Assembly: GCF_040436365.1 (NCBI RefSeq)
Contig: NZ_AP026369.1
Coordinates: 620,001 to 684,000, forward strand
DNA from: Hydrogenimonas sp. SS33
Lineage (GTDB): Bacteria > Campylobacterota > Campylobacteria > Campylobacterales > Hydrogenimonadaceae
Length of the DNA: 64,000 nt
Direction of reading: 5' to 3'
A program made the position numbers and the translations under genes. Below, in pieces: positions 54,083 through 63,553 of this stretch (its first letter is position 1; each line of letters begins with the position of its first letter). The notes under the pieces were generated by a model. That model saw only the letters and a list, made by a program, of their open reading frames with translations, searched no databases and was not told the origin of the DNA.

Positions 54083-54514
54083 CTATTTTTCTTCACTCTC
54101 TCGGGGCAGAAAAACCAGCAATACCTTTTTCCCGCCGTAGAGTTTCAGCATCCCGCTTCCTATTTTGAACCGGTCGCTTTCGAGCAGCCGTTTTCTGAAA
54201 AGCGTCTCCCCTTTCATGTCGGGGCACGCCGGCATCGTCGAGGGGTCCATCGTGAAGGAGATTTTGTTCCCGTCGAGCTTATAGCTTCCCGACAGGCCGT
54301 TGCAGCCGGCGAATCCGACGTATCTGCCCTTTTCAAGTCTCATCCACGCCTTCTGCGGAACCGTCACGGCATGGTCCGAAAAGCCGGTCAGCTGCCAGCG
54401 CACCCCCTCCAGAGGGGCCGACGCGCCCTGCGTCGGGAGAGAGGGTTGGGTCTTCGCCGTACAGCCGGCAAACGCAAGGAGGGCCGTCACAGCGATAAGG
54501 AGTTGTCGTTTCAT
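54083..54514 (-). CDS. META-domain lipoprotein (HslJ-like)
   Basis: 143 residues. Lipobox AFAGC (Cys18), then a META domain: LEGVRWQLTGF, GFAGCNGLSGSYKLDGNKISF, MDPSTMPAC. Related HslJ of E. coli affects novobiocin resistance. Follows the amidase gene by eight bases and may be in its operon. Confidence 0.88.
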   Translation of the reverse strand: MKRQLLIAVTALLAFAGCTAKTQPSLPTQGASAPLEGVRWQLTGFSDHAVTVPQKAWMRLEKGRYVGFAGCNGLSGSYKLDGNKISFTMDPSTMPACPDMKGETLFRKRLLESDRFKIGSGMLKLYGGKKVLLVFLPRESEEK

Positions 54515-54522
54515 CGGTCATC

Positions 54523-56043
54523 CTATTGGTTGTGGATGATGTAGCTTTCCAGGCCGTTGGCGATGCCTTCGGCCAGAAGCCTCTGGTAGGTCGAATTGAA
54601 GAGGTGCGGCCCCTCCACCGGATGGGTGATGTAGCCTATTTCGATGAGCACCGCAGGCATCTGGGCGCCGACGAGCACCCAGAAGGGGGCTTTGCGCACG
54701 CCGTTGTCGACGACCTTGTATCTGCTTCGAAGGGAGGTGAGCATCTGCCGCTGAAGGTCGATGGCGAGTTTGTTGGACTCGATGATCTTCGCCCGGTTGA
54801 GCATGCTCAGGTAGGCCTCTTTCGTGTAGCGGTCGATATTTTTGATTTCGGCGCTGTTCTCGATGGCGGCGACCCGCTTCGCCCGCGCACTCCTGGCAGG
54901 AGAGAGGAAGTAGGTCTCCAGGCCGTGATGTTTGGTGGCGCTTCTTCGGTTGGGGGCGGCGTTGGCGTGGATGGAGATGAAGAAGTCGGCCCCTTTGCGG
55001 TTGGCATAGCGCGTCCTGCGTTTGAGGGGGATGAAGATATCGGTGCTGCGCGTCATGTAGACACGAAATCCCCGCTTCTGCAGTATCGTTCTCAGCCGCT
55101 TCGCCACCGCCAGCACCGCATTTTTCTCTTTGCGGTGGTTGAAACCCACCGCGCCCGAATCCTTCCCGCCGTGGCCCGGGTCGATGACCACGGTATAGCG
55201 TCGAAGCGGGATGGGCGGCAAAGACGAAGAGGGTTTGGCAGCGGCTTTGGGCAAGACGGCTTTGGGCTTTTCCGGTTTGGGCGCAGCGGCTTTGGCAGGG
55301 GTGGGCCGATGCCCTTTCGGCACCGGTTTTGCCGGCACATAGCCGGGCAGTGTCACACTGAAGCGCCCTTTGCCAATTTCATAGACCGGTTTGTACCGTT
55401 TCATCGTTTCGATGACGACCCGCACCTTTCGCGGGTCGTACTGGGCGATGCGGATCTCTTTGAACCCTGCCCCCTTGATGCGCTTGATGGAGTAGGGAAG
55501 CTTCGTCGGCTTCAGGTCGAAGACGTAGAGGTAGTTGAGGCGCTTTTTCAGCACAAAGTGCCTCACGGCCCCTTCGGGCAACGCTTCGCCGAAGGTCAGA
55601 ACGAGCTTCCCGCCCTTGACGCCCGCCGTGCGGATGGTGACGGGCTTTGCCCCGGCCGGGACTTTTTCGATGGAGGCTTTCGCCTTTCCGGCAGGTGGTC
55701 TTGGCGTGGCGGCAGGCGTGGTAGATGATTTGGCGGCAGATCTTTTTACGGCAGTGCTTTCAGGCTGCAGGATACGCAGGGCGTTTCGGTAGCGTGTCGG
55801 GTCGAGCCCCAGTTTTTGGGAAGCCTGAATGAGCCCCTGCAGGGATTTCAGCTGAAGTGCCTTGTCCCCGTCCAGCAGTCCCTTCATATAGAGAGACTGG
55901 TATTCGTGGTACCCTTTCCAGACCGTCGATTTGGAGGTGGAAGCGACCTCCTTCTGCGCTTTCTCCAGTCGCAGGCCGATATCGCCGGCATAGAGAAAAA
56001 GTGCCGCAAAGAGGACGAGATAAAGGCGTGCCGCCGCTTTTAT
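54523..56043 (-). CDS. N-acetylmuramoyl-L-alanine amidase, apparent ATA start
   Basis: Septal peptidoglycan amidase. The Zn domain is complete: VIDPGHGGKDSGAVG, the Glu of HRKEKNAVL, SIHANA and IEIGYITH. An AMIN-like beta domain (about 140-240) precedes a Pro/Lys/Ala linker. In frame upstream of the first ATG (55887) lies a perfect signal peptide KAAARLYLVLFAALFLYAGD, yet there is no ATG, GTG or TTG before the stop at 56047. The only fitting codon is ATA at 56041-56043, with GGAG eight bases ahead. ATG changed to ATA, or a sequencing error, explains it. 506 residues so counted. Confidence 0.85.
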   Translation of the reverse strand: MKAAARLYLVLFAALFLYAGDIGLRLEKAQKEVASTSKSTVWKGYHEYQSLYMKGLLDGDKALQLKSLQGLIQASQKLGLDPTRYRNALRILQPESTAVKRSAAKSSTTPAATPRPPAGKAKASIEKVPAGAKPVTIRTAGVKGGKLVLTFGEALPEGAVRHFVLKKRLNYLYVFDLKPTKLPYSIKRIKGAGFKEIRIAQYDPRKVRVVIETMKRYKPVYEIGKGRFSVTLPGYVPAKPVPKGHRPTPAKAAAPKPEKPKAVLPKAAAKPSSSLPPIPLRRYTVVIDPGHGGKDSGAVGFNHRKEKNAVLAVAKRLRTILQKRGFRVYMTRSTDIFIPLKRRTRYANRKGADFFISIHANAAPNRRSATKHHGLETYFLSPARSARAKRVAAIENSAEIKNIDRYTKEAYLSMLNRAKIIESNKLAIDLQRQMLTSLRSRYKVVDNGVRKAPFWVLVGAQMPAVLIEIGYITHPVEGPHLFNSTYQRLLAEGIANGLESYIIHNQ

Positions 56044-56046
56044 AGC

Positions 56047-57138
56047 TTACTCTCCGTGAACCAGTTTGTGCATCAGCTCTTTGACGCTGATCAGCTCGTT
56101 GAGGCGGTAGCCGTTGGCGCCGGAGAAGTAGAGCCCCAGCTCTTTGTCTCCCATGTAGGCGTCGCTGAGGCGGTCGGCGATACAGTAGCCCACCTCTTTC
56201 GCCTCGACCCCCCGTTTGCAGGGGGCGACACAGTTGCTGATGCATTTGATGGCGGGGCCCTCCCGCTTCTCCACCAGGTCGATCAGGTTGGTCCGCACGC
56301 CGCGTGCAGGGTATCCTACCGGCGACTTGAGCAGGAGAATATCCTCCTTTTTCGCCTTCAGGAGAATCTCTTTGAAATTGTCGTTGGCGTCACACTCGTG
56401 GGTTCCGATGAAACGGGTTCCCATCTGCACGCCCGCCGCCCCCAGTCCGATGCAGCGGACGATGTCGTTTTTGTCCCAGACGCCGCCGGCGGCGAAGACG
56501 GGGATCTCTCCCCACCGGTTCGCCTCCTCCACGACGGAGGGAATCAGGTTTTCGAGCTGGTACTCCTCCATGAAGCACTGTTCATAGGTGAATCCCTGAT
56601 GACCGCCGCTGAGGGGCCCTTCCAGGATCACGGCGTCGGGAAGCCGGTTGTAACGCTTCTCCCAGCGCCGGCAGATGAGCCGCAGCGCCTTGGCGGAGCT
56701 GACGATGGGCACCAGGGCGACATCGGGGAAATCGGCGGTGAATTCGGGCATGTTGGTGGGAAGGCCGGCACCGGTGATGATGATGTCCGCCCCCGCTTCG
56801 CAGGAGTCGGTGACGACCCGTCCATAGTCGTTGATGGCGTAGAGCACGTTGCTCGCCAGAGGCGCGTCCCCGCAGATTTTGCGGGCGTTTTCGAAGATCT
56901 TGAAGAGCGCTTTTTTGGAGTAGAAGTTGTCCGTCTCCAGCGGCCGTCCCGCCACCAGTTTGTCGGCATAGGCCTTGTTCTGATAGTAGCCGGTCCCGAC
57001 GCTGCTGATGACACCTAGCCCCCCTTCGAGGCTCACATGCCCGGCCAGCCGGTCCCAGCTGATGCCGACCCCCATGCCCCCCTGGATGATGGGGTATTTG
57101 AGCTCGTATTTGCCGATTTTGACGGGTTTGAGTTCCAC
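56047..57138 (-). CDS. nitronate monooxygenase / NPD family FMN protein
   Basis: 363 residues, FMN TIM barrel: PIIQGGMGVGIS, ITGAGLPTNMPEF, LEGPLSGGHQG and FAAGGVWDKND with QMGTRF for the phosphate. The C-terminal half carries a Cys cluster (CISNCVAPCKRGVEAKEVGYC, in part SNCVAPCKRG) unlike classical enzymes. The activity is inferred from family. GTG start sharing one base with the tyrS stop. Confidence 0.86.
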   Translation of the reverse strand: MELKPVKIGKYELKYPIIQGGMGVGISWDRLAGHVSLEGGLGVISSVGTGYYQNKAYADKLVAGRPLETDNFYSKKALFKIFENARKICGDAPLASNVLYAINDYGRVVTDSCEAGADIIITGAGLPTNMPEFTADFPDVALVPIVSSAKALRLICRRWEKRYNRLPDAVILEGPLSGGHQGFTYEQCFMEEYQLENLIPSVVEEANRWGEIPVFAAGGVWDKNDIVRCIGLGAAGVQMGTRFIGTHECDANDNFKEILLKAKKEDILLLKSPVGYPARGVRTNLIDLVEKREGPAIKCISNCVAPCKRGVEAKEVGYCIADRLSDAYMGDKELGLYFSGANGYRLNELISVKELMHKLVHGE

Positions 57139-58358
57139 TACACGACCTTCACTTTCGCAAATTTCTTTTTTCCTACCTGAAGTATATACTCTCCGGCTTC
57201 CAATTGCAAGTCTTTGTCACTCACCTTCTCCTGATCGATCCGCACGGCGCCCGCCTGCAGGTCGCGCCTCGCCTGGGAGGTGGAGGGCTCCAGTTTCGCT
57301 TCCACCAGCGCCTTGGCGATCCAAATGGGCCCTTCGATCTCGTATTCGGGCATATCGGTGGGCAGGTTTTTCTGTTTGAAGACCTTGTTGAACTCTTCGC
57401 AGGCCGCTTTCGCCGCCGCTTCGTCGTGGTAGCGGGCGACGATCTCCTCGGCCAGCATCTCCTTGGCCCGCTTGGGATGGATCGCGCCGCTTTCGACATC
57501 TGCTTTCATCCGCTCTATCTCGCCCAGAGATCGGCCGCTCAGCAGTTCGTAGTAGCGCCACATCAGCTCGTCGCTGATGCTCATGAGCTTGGCGAACATG
57601 ACGTTGGGCTCTTCGGTGACGCCGATGAAATTGCCCAGGGATTTGCTCATCTTCTGCACCCCGTCGAGCCCTTCGAGAATCGGCATCATGAGCACCACCT
57701 GCTCCTTGCCCACATCGTAGGCACGCTGCAGGTGCCGCCCCATCAGCAGGTTGAACTTCTGGTCGGTGCCGCCGATCTCGATGTCGCTTTTGAGCACCAC
57801 GCTGTCGTACCCCTGAAAAAGCGGATAGAAAAACTCGTAGAGGGAGATGTCCTGGCCGCTCTTGAAACGTTTTTCGAAGTCGTCCCTCTCCAGCATCCGC
57901 GCCACGGTCCGCTTGGAGGCCAGTTCGATCATTTCGTAGCTGCTCAGTTTTCCCAGCCACTCGGAGTTGAAGACAACGACGGTCTTTTCCGGGTCGAGGA
58001 TCTTGAAGACCTGGGCTTCGTAGCTTTTGGCGTTCTCCTGCACCTCTTCTCGTGTCAGTTTCTTGCGCGTCTGGCTCTTGCCCGTCGGGTCGCCGATCAT
58101 CCCCGTGAAATCGCCGATGAGAAACTGGACGATGCCGCCGTACTTCTGAAAGGCGGCGAGTTTCTGCAGCAGCACCGTGTGGCCCAGGTGCAGGTCGGGG
58201 GCCGTGGGGTCGAAACCGGCCTTGACGTAGTAGGGCTCGCCCGTTTCGTAATAGCGTGTCACCAGCTTCTCTATCTGGTCGTCGGTGATGATCTCCGCGG
58301 CTCCCCGCTTGATCTCGTTCAAAGCTTCTTCGATTTTCTCTTTTTGGGACATTGGCAT
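57138..58358 (-). CDS. tyrS: tyrosyl-tRNA synthetase
   Basis: 406 residues. HIGH-type motif [29 protein letters not shown] in QKMSKSLGN, and a C-terminal S4 domain ([21 protein letters not shown], given in part). Long form of bacterial TyrRS (TyrZ-like). Follows spoT by three bases. Confidence 0.96.
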   Translation of the reverse strand: MPMSQKEKIEEALNEIKRGAAEIITDDQIEKLVTRYYETGEPYYVKAGFDPTAPDLHLGHTVLLQKLAAFQKYGGIVQFLIGDFTGMIGDPTGKSQTRKKLTREEVQENAKSYEAQVFKILDPEKTVVVFNSEWLGKLSSYEMIELASKRTVARMLERDDFEKRFKSGQDISLYEFFYPLFQGYDSVVLKSDIEIGGTDQKFNLLMGRHLQRAYDVGKEQVVLMMPILEGLDGVQKMSKSLGNFIGVTEEPNVMFAKLMSISDELMWRYYELLSGRSLGEIERMKADVESGAIHPKRAKEMLAEEIVARYHDEAAAKAACEEFNKVFKQKNLPTDMPEYEIEGPIWIAKALVEAKLEPSTSQARRDLQAGAVRIDQEKVSDKDLQLEAGEYILQVGKKKFAKVKVV

Positions 58359-58361
58359 TCC

Positions 58362-60527
58362 TTATGGGTGTTGTTTGTAGGCATCGCTGAGGCTGACCAT
58401 TTCGATCACCTTGTAGCGCCGCTCCAGCAGCGACCGGAGCCTTGTGAGGCTCGACTCGCCGCTCTCGATCACCATTTCGCAGTAGTTGCTTTGGGCCGTC
58501 CCCTCCCCCAGTTTGATGGAGAGGAGGTTGGTGTCGATCTTGGCCAGGAAGGCGAGCAGCTTCGCCAGCGCCCCCTTCTCGTCCTTGAGCGAAAAGAGGA
58601 TGCGGTAGCGGTAGAGGCGGTTTTCGTTCCACTCCACGAAAAGCATCGGCGTGTGCTTCTCGATGAGCCCGTAGGCCTTTTCGCAGAATTTGTGGTGGAC
58701 CACAGCCTTGTGACCGAAACGGAAGGCGACGATGGGGTCGTTGCGCTTGGGATGGCAGCAGTAGTCGAACTCCACGTTGGAGATATGCTCCGCGGCGTGA
58801 ATGACGAAGTTTTCGAATTTGAACTTCCTGAGGCTTTTCATCGGGCGGGGCAGGAAGTTGGGGATGAAGGAGCGCGCCTTTCGCTGCTGGTTGAAGCGGT
58901 TGACCATCTCCCGGTAGAAGGTGACATCCCTCGCGACGCGGTAGATCTGCTCTTCAACCCCCTGTTCGGCGATCCACGCCTCCGTCTCCGCGGCACTGAT
59001 TCCGAAGGTCGCCATCAGAATGTTGACGGCGCTCATGCGGTCGATCTCTTTTCTTCGCTGGTTGCAGCGCATCCGCATGTGGCTCTTGGCCCGGGAGGTT
59101 TTGACCGCGTCGATCCAGGTGCAGTGGTAGATGGGCTCGTCAGCGGTGATGATGCGCACCAGGTCGCCGTTTTTCAGCTCCGTCAGCAGCGTCGCCGCCT
59201 TCTTGTTGACCAGTGCCGCCGTCGCCCGCTCCCCGACCTGCGTATGGACGGCGTAGGCGAAATCAAGCACCGTCGCCCCCCGCGGCAGGGAGATCTGGTC
59301 CCCTGCGGGGGTGAAGACGGAGATATCTTCGCTGTAGAGGTCGTTCTTGACCAGTTCGTAGAACTCTTCGATCGATTCGTTCTGGTACTGCAGGTTCCTG
59401 AGCCACTCCACGTTGACGTGGCTCTCTTCGTCCAGTTTGTACTTCCAGTGGGCGGCGATGCCGAACTCCGCCGTTTTGTGCATCTCGAAGGTGCGGATCT
59501 GCGCTTCGATGATGGAGGTGTCGTCGAAAACCGTCGTATGCAGCGTCTGGTAGCCGTTCTCCTTGGGCAGGGCCACATAGTCCTTGAAGCGGGCGATGAG
59601 GGGTTTAAAATGCAGATGCAAAATCCCCAGAGAGCGGTAGCAGTCGATGGGTTGGGGCACGAGAATCCGAATGGCCAGCAGGTCGAGGATCTCGTCGATG
59701 GAGATCCCCTTGCGCTGCATCTTCAGGTAGATCGAGTAGTAGTGCTTCACCCGGCCGAAGACTTCGAAGCTGTCCTTCTTGAAGCCGTTGTGGACCATCA
59801 GCCTCTTGACCTTGGCGATGAAGTCGTTGAGCTTGATCTGGAAGTCCTGGGCGTGGGAGGTGACGAAGTCGTCGATTTTGGCGTACTCTCTGGGGAAGAG
59901 GTAGTAGAAGCTCAGATCCTCCAGCTTGTTCTTGAGTGCCGCGATGCCGAGCCTGTGGGCGATGGGGGCGTAGACCACCAGTGTCTCCTCGGCGATGCGG
60001 TGCTGCTTTTTGGGCGGCAGGGCGTCGAGGGTCAGCATGTTGTGGAGGCGGTCGCAGAGTTTGATGACCAGGACGCGGACATCGTCGATGGAGCAGACCA
60101 GCATCTTCCGGAACGTAAGGGCGGAGGTGACCAGCTTTTCGTCGGAACCGGAGGGGATCAGCTCGTTTTCTCTGATCTCCACGATCTTCGTGAGCCCTTC
60201 GACCAGGCGGGCCACATCCTCGCCGAACCGGGAACGGATTTCGTCGATGGTGCAGGCGGTGTCTTCCACCACATCGTGCAGCAGTGCCGCCACGACCATC
60301 GTCTCGTCGGAGCTGATCGTCGCCGTGATGGCCCCCACCAGGATCGGATGGATGATATAGGGCTCCCCGCTTTTGCGAAACTGGCCCTCATGCGCCTTCC
60401 GGGCAAAAGAGAGCGCCTCTTTGACGTGCTCCGTGGGTTCGATGGCATCGAAGAGCAGGGTTTCGGCCTCGTCGACCGTTTTGACCGCCTTGACGATGTT
60501 GATAAAAGGCTCAAGGGCCGGGTTCAT
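58362..60527 (-). CDS. spoT: bifunctional (p)ppGpp synthetase/hydrolase
   Basis: 721 residues. HD hydrolase domain with HPILVGAI and LLHDVVEDT, synthetase domain with ALPKENGYQTLHT, a TGS domain (VFTPAGDQISLPRGATVLDF) and a C-terminal ACT domain. Both catalytic domains look complete, as for the single Rel/Spo protein of Campylobacterota. Confidence 0.96.
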   Translation of the reverse strand: MNPALEPFINIVKAVKTVDEAETLLFDAIEPTEHVKEALSFARKAHEGQFRKSGEPYIIHPILVGAITATISSDETMVVAALLHDVVEDTACTIDEIRSRFGEDVARLVEGLTKIVEIRENELIPSGSDEKLVTSALTFRKMLVCSIDDVRVLVIKLCDRLHNMLTLDALPPKKQHRIAEETLVVYAPIAHRLGIAALKNKLEDLSFYYLFPREYAKIDDFVTSHAQDFQIKLNDFIAKVKRLMVHNGFKKDSFEVFGRVKHYYSIYLKMQRKGISIDEILDLLAIRILVPQPIDCYRSLGILHLHFKPLIARFKDYVALPKENGYQTLHTTVFDDTSIIEAQIRTFEMHKTAEFGIAAHWKYKLDEESHVNVEWLRNLQYQNESIEEFYELVKNDLYSEDISVFTPAGDQISLPRGATVLDFAYAVHTQVGERATAALVNKKAATLLTELKNGDLVRIITADEPIYHCTWIDAVKTSRAKSHMRMRCNQRRKEIDRMSAVNILMATFGISAAETEAWIAEQGVEEQIYRVARDVTFYREMVNRFNQQRKARSFIPNFLPRPMKSLRKFKFENFVIHAAEHISNVEFDYCCHPKRNDPIVAFRFGHKAVVHHKFCEKAYGLIEKHTPMLFVEWNENRLYRYRILFSLKDEKGALAKLLAFLAKIDTNLLSIKLGEGTAQSNYCEMVIESGESSLTRLRSLLERRYKVIEMVSLSDAYKQHP

Positions 60528-60535
60528 CGAAGCGC

Positions 60536-60748
60536 TCAGCCCTCTTCCAGACCCTCGATCTTCACGGCTCCTTCCGCGATCTCTCTGATAGCGATGTCGG
60601 TGTATTTGAATTTCTTGGGGTCCATCTCCACGAGCGGCGCCGCGCCTGCGGCCAGTTCGTTGGCACGTTTGGAGACGGCCGCGGAGAGGAGGTATCGGTT
60701 GTATTTCGCTTTTTCAAGTGCCTTGGCGGCGGTTTTTTCGAGTCTCAT
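60536..60748 (-). CDS. rpoZ: RNA polymerase omega subunit
   Basis: 70 residues: RLEKTAAKALEKAKYNRYLL, AAVSKRANELAAGA and the tail KYTDIAIREIAEG. The order pyrH-rpoZ-spoT is usual for this phylum. AGGAG (GGAGAAAAATT) lies before the ATG. Confidence 0.93.
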   Translation of the reverse strand: MRLEKTAAKALEKAKYNRYLLSAAVSKRANELAAGAAPLVEMDPKKFKYTDIAIREIAEGAVKIEGLEEG

Positions 60749-60795
60749 AAATTTTTCTCCTTGCTCAATGTTTGGTTGGTTTTAAAGGCAGATCG

Positions 60796-61518
<723 letters not shown>

Positions 61519-61533
61519 TCAAAAATATGGGCG

Positions 61534-61539
61534 ATTTTA
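61534..61539 (-). promoter_or_regulatory. -10 box (TAAAAT) before pyrH operon
   Basis: On the minus strand TTTGGATAAAATCGCCC stands 28 bases before the pyrH ATG with AAAGGACGGG following. Confidence 0.6.
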
Positions 61540-61719
61540 TCCAAATTTTACTTTGAAAAAGATATGACATGCCATCTACCCCGTCACTCCGTTACGATTC
61601 ATCTTGGTTCACAGAAACCGGCCGCTCAATCCGTCAAAAAAAAGAGATTAACGCCGATCTTTCATTATGAATACGGCTTCTTCATCTACGGAATGCCGTA
61701 ATGTTCTGCATCATGCCGA

Positions 61720-61805
61720 GTAAATGCCAAACCTGTCGTGAGGCAGGGACGGAAAGCCACGGGTCTTCACCGGTTTTCGGGGAAGAGAGCCGGGTTGCCG
61801 CTTTC
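61720..61805 (+). ncRNA. cyclic-di-GMP-I (GEMM) riboswitch
   Basis: The aptamer fits GEMM-I: TGCCAAACC, then a stem CCTGTC-GTGA-GGCAGG (61732-61747) closed by a GNRA tetraloop, GGGACGGAAAGCCACGGG, a second stem TCTTC-A-CCG-GTTTT-CGG-G-GAAGA (61764-61786), and the 3' GAGAGCCGGGTTGCCG. It lies about 145 bases upstream of the beta-propeller lipoprotein gene. GTAAATGCCAAA (61720-61731) is perfectly complementary to TTTGGCATTTAC (61855-61866), a possible expression platform. A weak -10 (TATGAAT near 61668) might drive it. Confidence 0.9.
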
Positions 61806-61884
61806 GCGTATATTCATCACGGAAGACTCTCTTTCAACCTGTTTCATTCCGATTTTTGGCATTTACAATCGTTAATTTCTGTCT

Positions 61885-61910
61885 TACCTGTGATTTATAA
61901 TGAACAGGTA
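61885..61910 (+). promoter_or_regulatory. TATAAT promoter inside a 7-bp dyad
   Basis: TACCTGT and ACAGGTA form an inverted repeat with a 12-base spacer, and TATAAT (61896-61901) lies within the spacer. This is placed as an operator overlapping a promoter 50 bases before the lipoprotein gene. If used, this promoter would bypass the riboswitch. Confidence 0.5.
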
Positions 61911-61949
61911 TACTTATGCAACTCATAACATAAATGAAAGGAAACACAC

Positions 61950-63308
61950 ATGAAAAAAGTGCTCTTCATGGCGCTTCTGTCGACTGCAGTCCTCTTCTTC
62001 ACAGGATGTGGCAGCGACAATGCGGATTCGGTTGTAGATACCAGGTCCGTCGAGATCCCGATCGACACCAATCTTGCGTATGCCTACAAGACCGAGCCCC
62101 AAGGGGAAAAGTATGTCCTCTACTATGCGGACCCCAGGCCCGAAGAACACGGTCTCAACAGGGTCATCCGCATCGATTACCGGGACTGGAACTGGACTGC
62201 GATTGACTGCAATGGAAGCAACCCCCACAGTATCGACCGGGCGGGATGGTCCAACAAATTCTATGTCCGTACCCAGAACTCCTACTCTTTCGACGTGGTC
62301 GATTTCGATACCGGCAAGGTCAAAACCGTCGACATGAACCACACCAAAGCGGCGGACGGCACGGAACTCTATCACAGACCGCGGGCTATCGGTGCCTATA
62401 ACGACAAATACAAAATCCAGCTTCTTTCGGTCAAAAACCGCCCCGCGGTGGATGTGATCGACGTCAAAACCGATACGATCCTCACCGTTCTGGGAGACAA
62501 CCAGACAGACAGTCAATCGACGGCGACCGGTCATGCCCTCTGGTTCGACGAAGACCATTGCGGCGTCATCGACAGGGTCCATCCCCAGGTCTGGCTCTAC
62601 CGGGTCGAAAGAGACGGCAATGGAACACTCCGCTTCACTCTGACCCAGAAATTCAAACTTCGCGGAACCATTCACGCCCTCGAGCGCGTCGACCATCCGG
62701 TCAAAGAGGAAGACAAATATCTCTTCTACGCCACCTATGAGGGCAATGCGAAAGCGAATCCTGCTGTCGCTCCCGCCGTCGCGGAAATCCGTTTCGACCC
62801 CTTCGGGGAAACCCTGGAGGAGACCCGTTATGTCTCATTCCCCGATAGCACGCATATCATCGACAATGTTCCTCCGATTACCCACCATCTTGGCGTTTCT
62901 CCCGACGGACGCTATGTCGTCGTTCCCGATTTCGACGGCAGTGTCTATTTCGTTGACCGCAGGACTTTCAAAATCGTCAAAAAGCTGAAAGCGGGGCTGG
63001 GAGCGGCCCATATCAACTTCGCACCCAAATATGATGTCGCGATTATCACAAGTCACTTTGACCAGTATGTCACCATCATCGACCTGAAGACCCTGACGGT
63101 CAAAGACGATGTCTATATCACGGACCATACTTTCGATCCCAACGACAAGCACCTGTTGCAGCCTCACTTCAGTTACGTCGATCCCGACGGACGCTACTTC
63201 TACACATTCGCCACGCAGGATGGAGATTTCGTCCGTATCGACCTGCAAAGAGACGAAGTCGACAAACGGCTCCATACCGGCGGGGCACCCGAACAGGCCC
63301 ACTCCTGA
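61950..63308 (+). CDS. beta-propeller lipoprotein downstream of c-di-GMP riboswitch
   Basis: 452 residues. Lipobox LFFTGC (Cys20) after a good signal peptide. The rest is a repetitive beta-strand protein with YncE/cytochrome d1-like propeller blades (HLGVSPDGRYVVVPDFDGS, VYFVDRRTFKIVKKLKAG, VTIIDLKTLTVKDDVYI). No heme CxxCH. Not recognised beyond the fold; surface or periplasmic binding role likely. AAAGGAAA precedes the ATG. Regulation by c-di-GMP hints at biofilm or attachment. Confidence 0.82.
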   Translation: MKKVLFMALLSTAVLFFTGCGSDNADSVVDTRSVEIPIDTNLAYAYKTEPQGEKYVLYYADPRPEEHGLNRVIRIDYRDWNWTAIDCNGSNPHSIDRAGWSNKFYVRTQNSYSFDVVDFDTGKVKTVDMNHTKAADGTELYHRPRAIGAYNDKYKIQLLSVKNRPAVDVIDVKTDTILTVLGDNQTDSQSTATGHALWFDEDHCGVIDRVHPQVWLYRVERDGNGTLRFTLTQKFKLRGTIHALERVDHPVKEEDKYLFYATYEGNAKANPAVAPAVAEIRFDPFGETLEETRYVSFPDSTHIIDNVPPITHHLGVSPDGRYVVVPDFDGSVYFVDRRTFKIVKKLKAGLGAAHINFAPKYDVAIITSHFDQYVTIIDLKTLTVKDDVYITDHTFDPNDKHLLQPHFSYVDPDGRYFYTFATQDGDFVRIDLQRDEVDKRLHTGGAPEQAHS

Positions 63309-63404
63309 TCTCTCTTCTCACGAACCGGAATGGCTGAAGCCCTCCGGTTCACTTTCATCTTCCAACTCTCAAACATCCTGACAATCATCCGCCTGTCACA
63401 TGCT

Positions 63405-63509
63405 GACCGATATTAGGCAAAGCAGAGGAAAAGCCTACATTAACGCTTTCCCCCAGGTTTCGGAAACGAAGATTCCGAGAAGAGGCGACGTTTTTGCGTC
63501 CGCTCTGAC
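63405..63509. repeat. structured intergenic element, copy B
   Basis: Related to 9453-9590: GACCGATATTA at left, the identical CGAAGATTCCGAGA (63467-63480), then TTTTTGCGT and TCTGAC. The hairpins are TTTCG-GAAA-CGAAG and an interrupted AGAG..GACG / CGTC..CTCT stem. It follows the beta-propeller gene by 96 bases. The 245-base gap holds no other feature that I see. Confidence 0.5.
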
Positions 63510-63553
63510 GCCGACTCTCCCGGGAAAATCACCAAGAGAATTTTTGAGCGGTT

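Noticed and set aside
61701-61928. 75-codon plus-strand frame before the beta-propeller gene
   Set aside because: It runs straight through the conserved riboswitch aptamer, has no ribosome site and resembles no protein.
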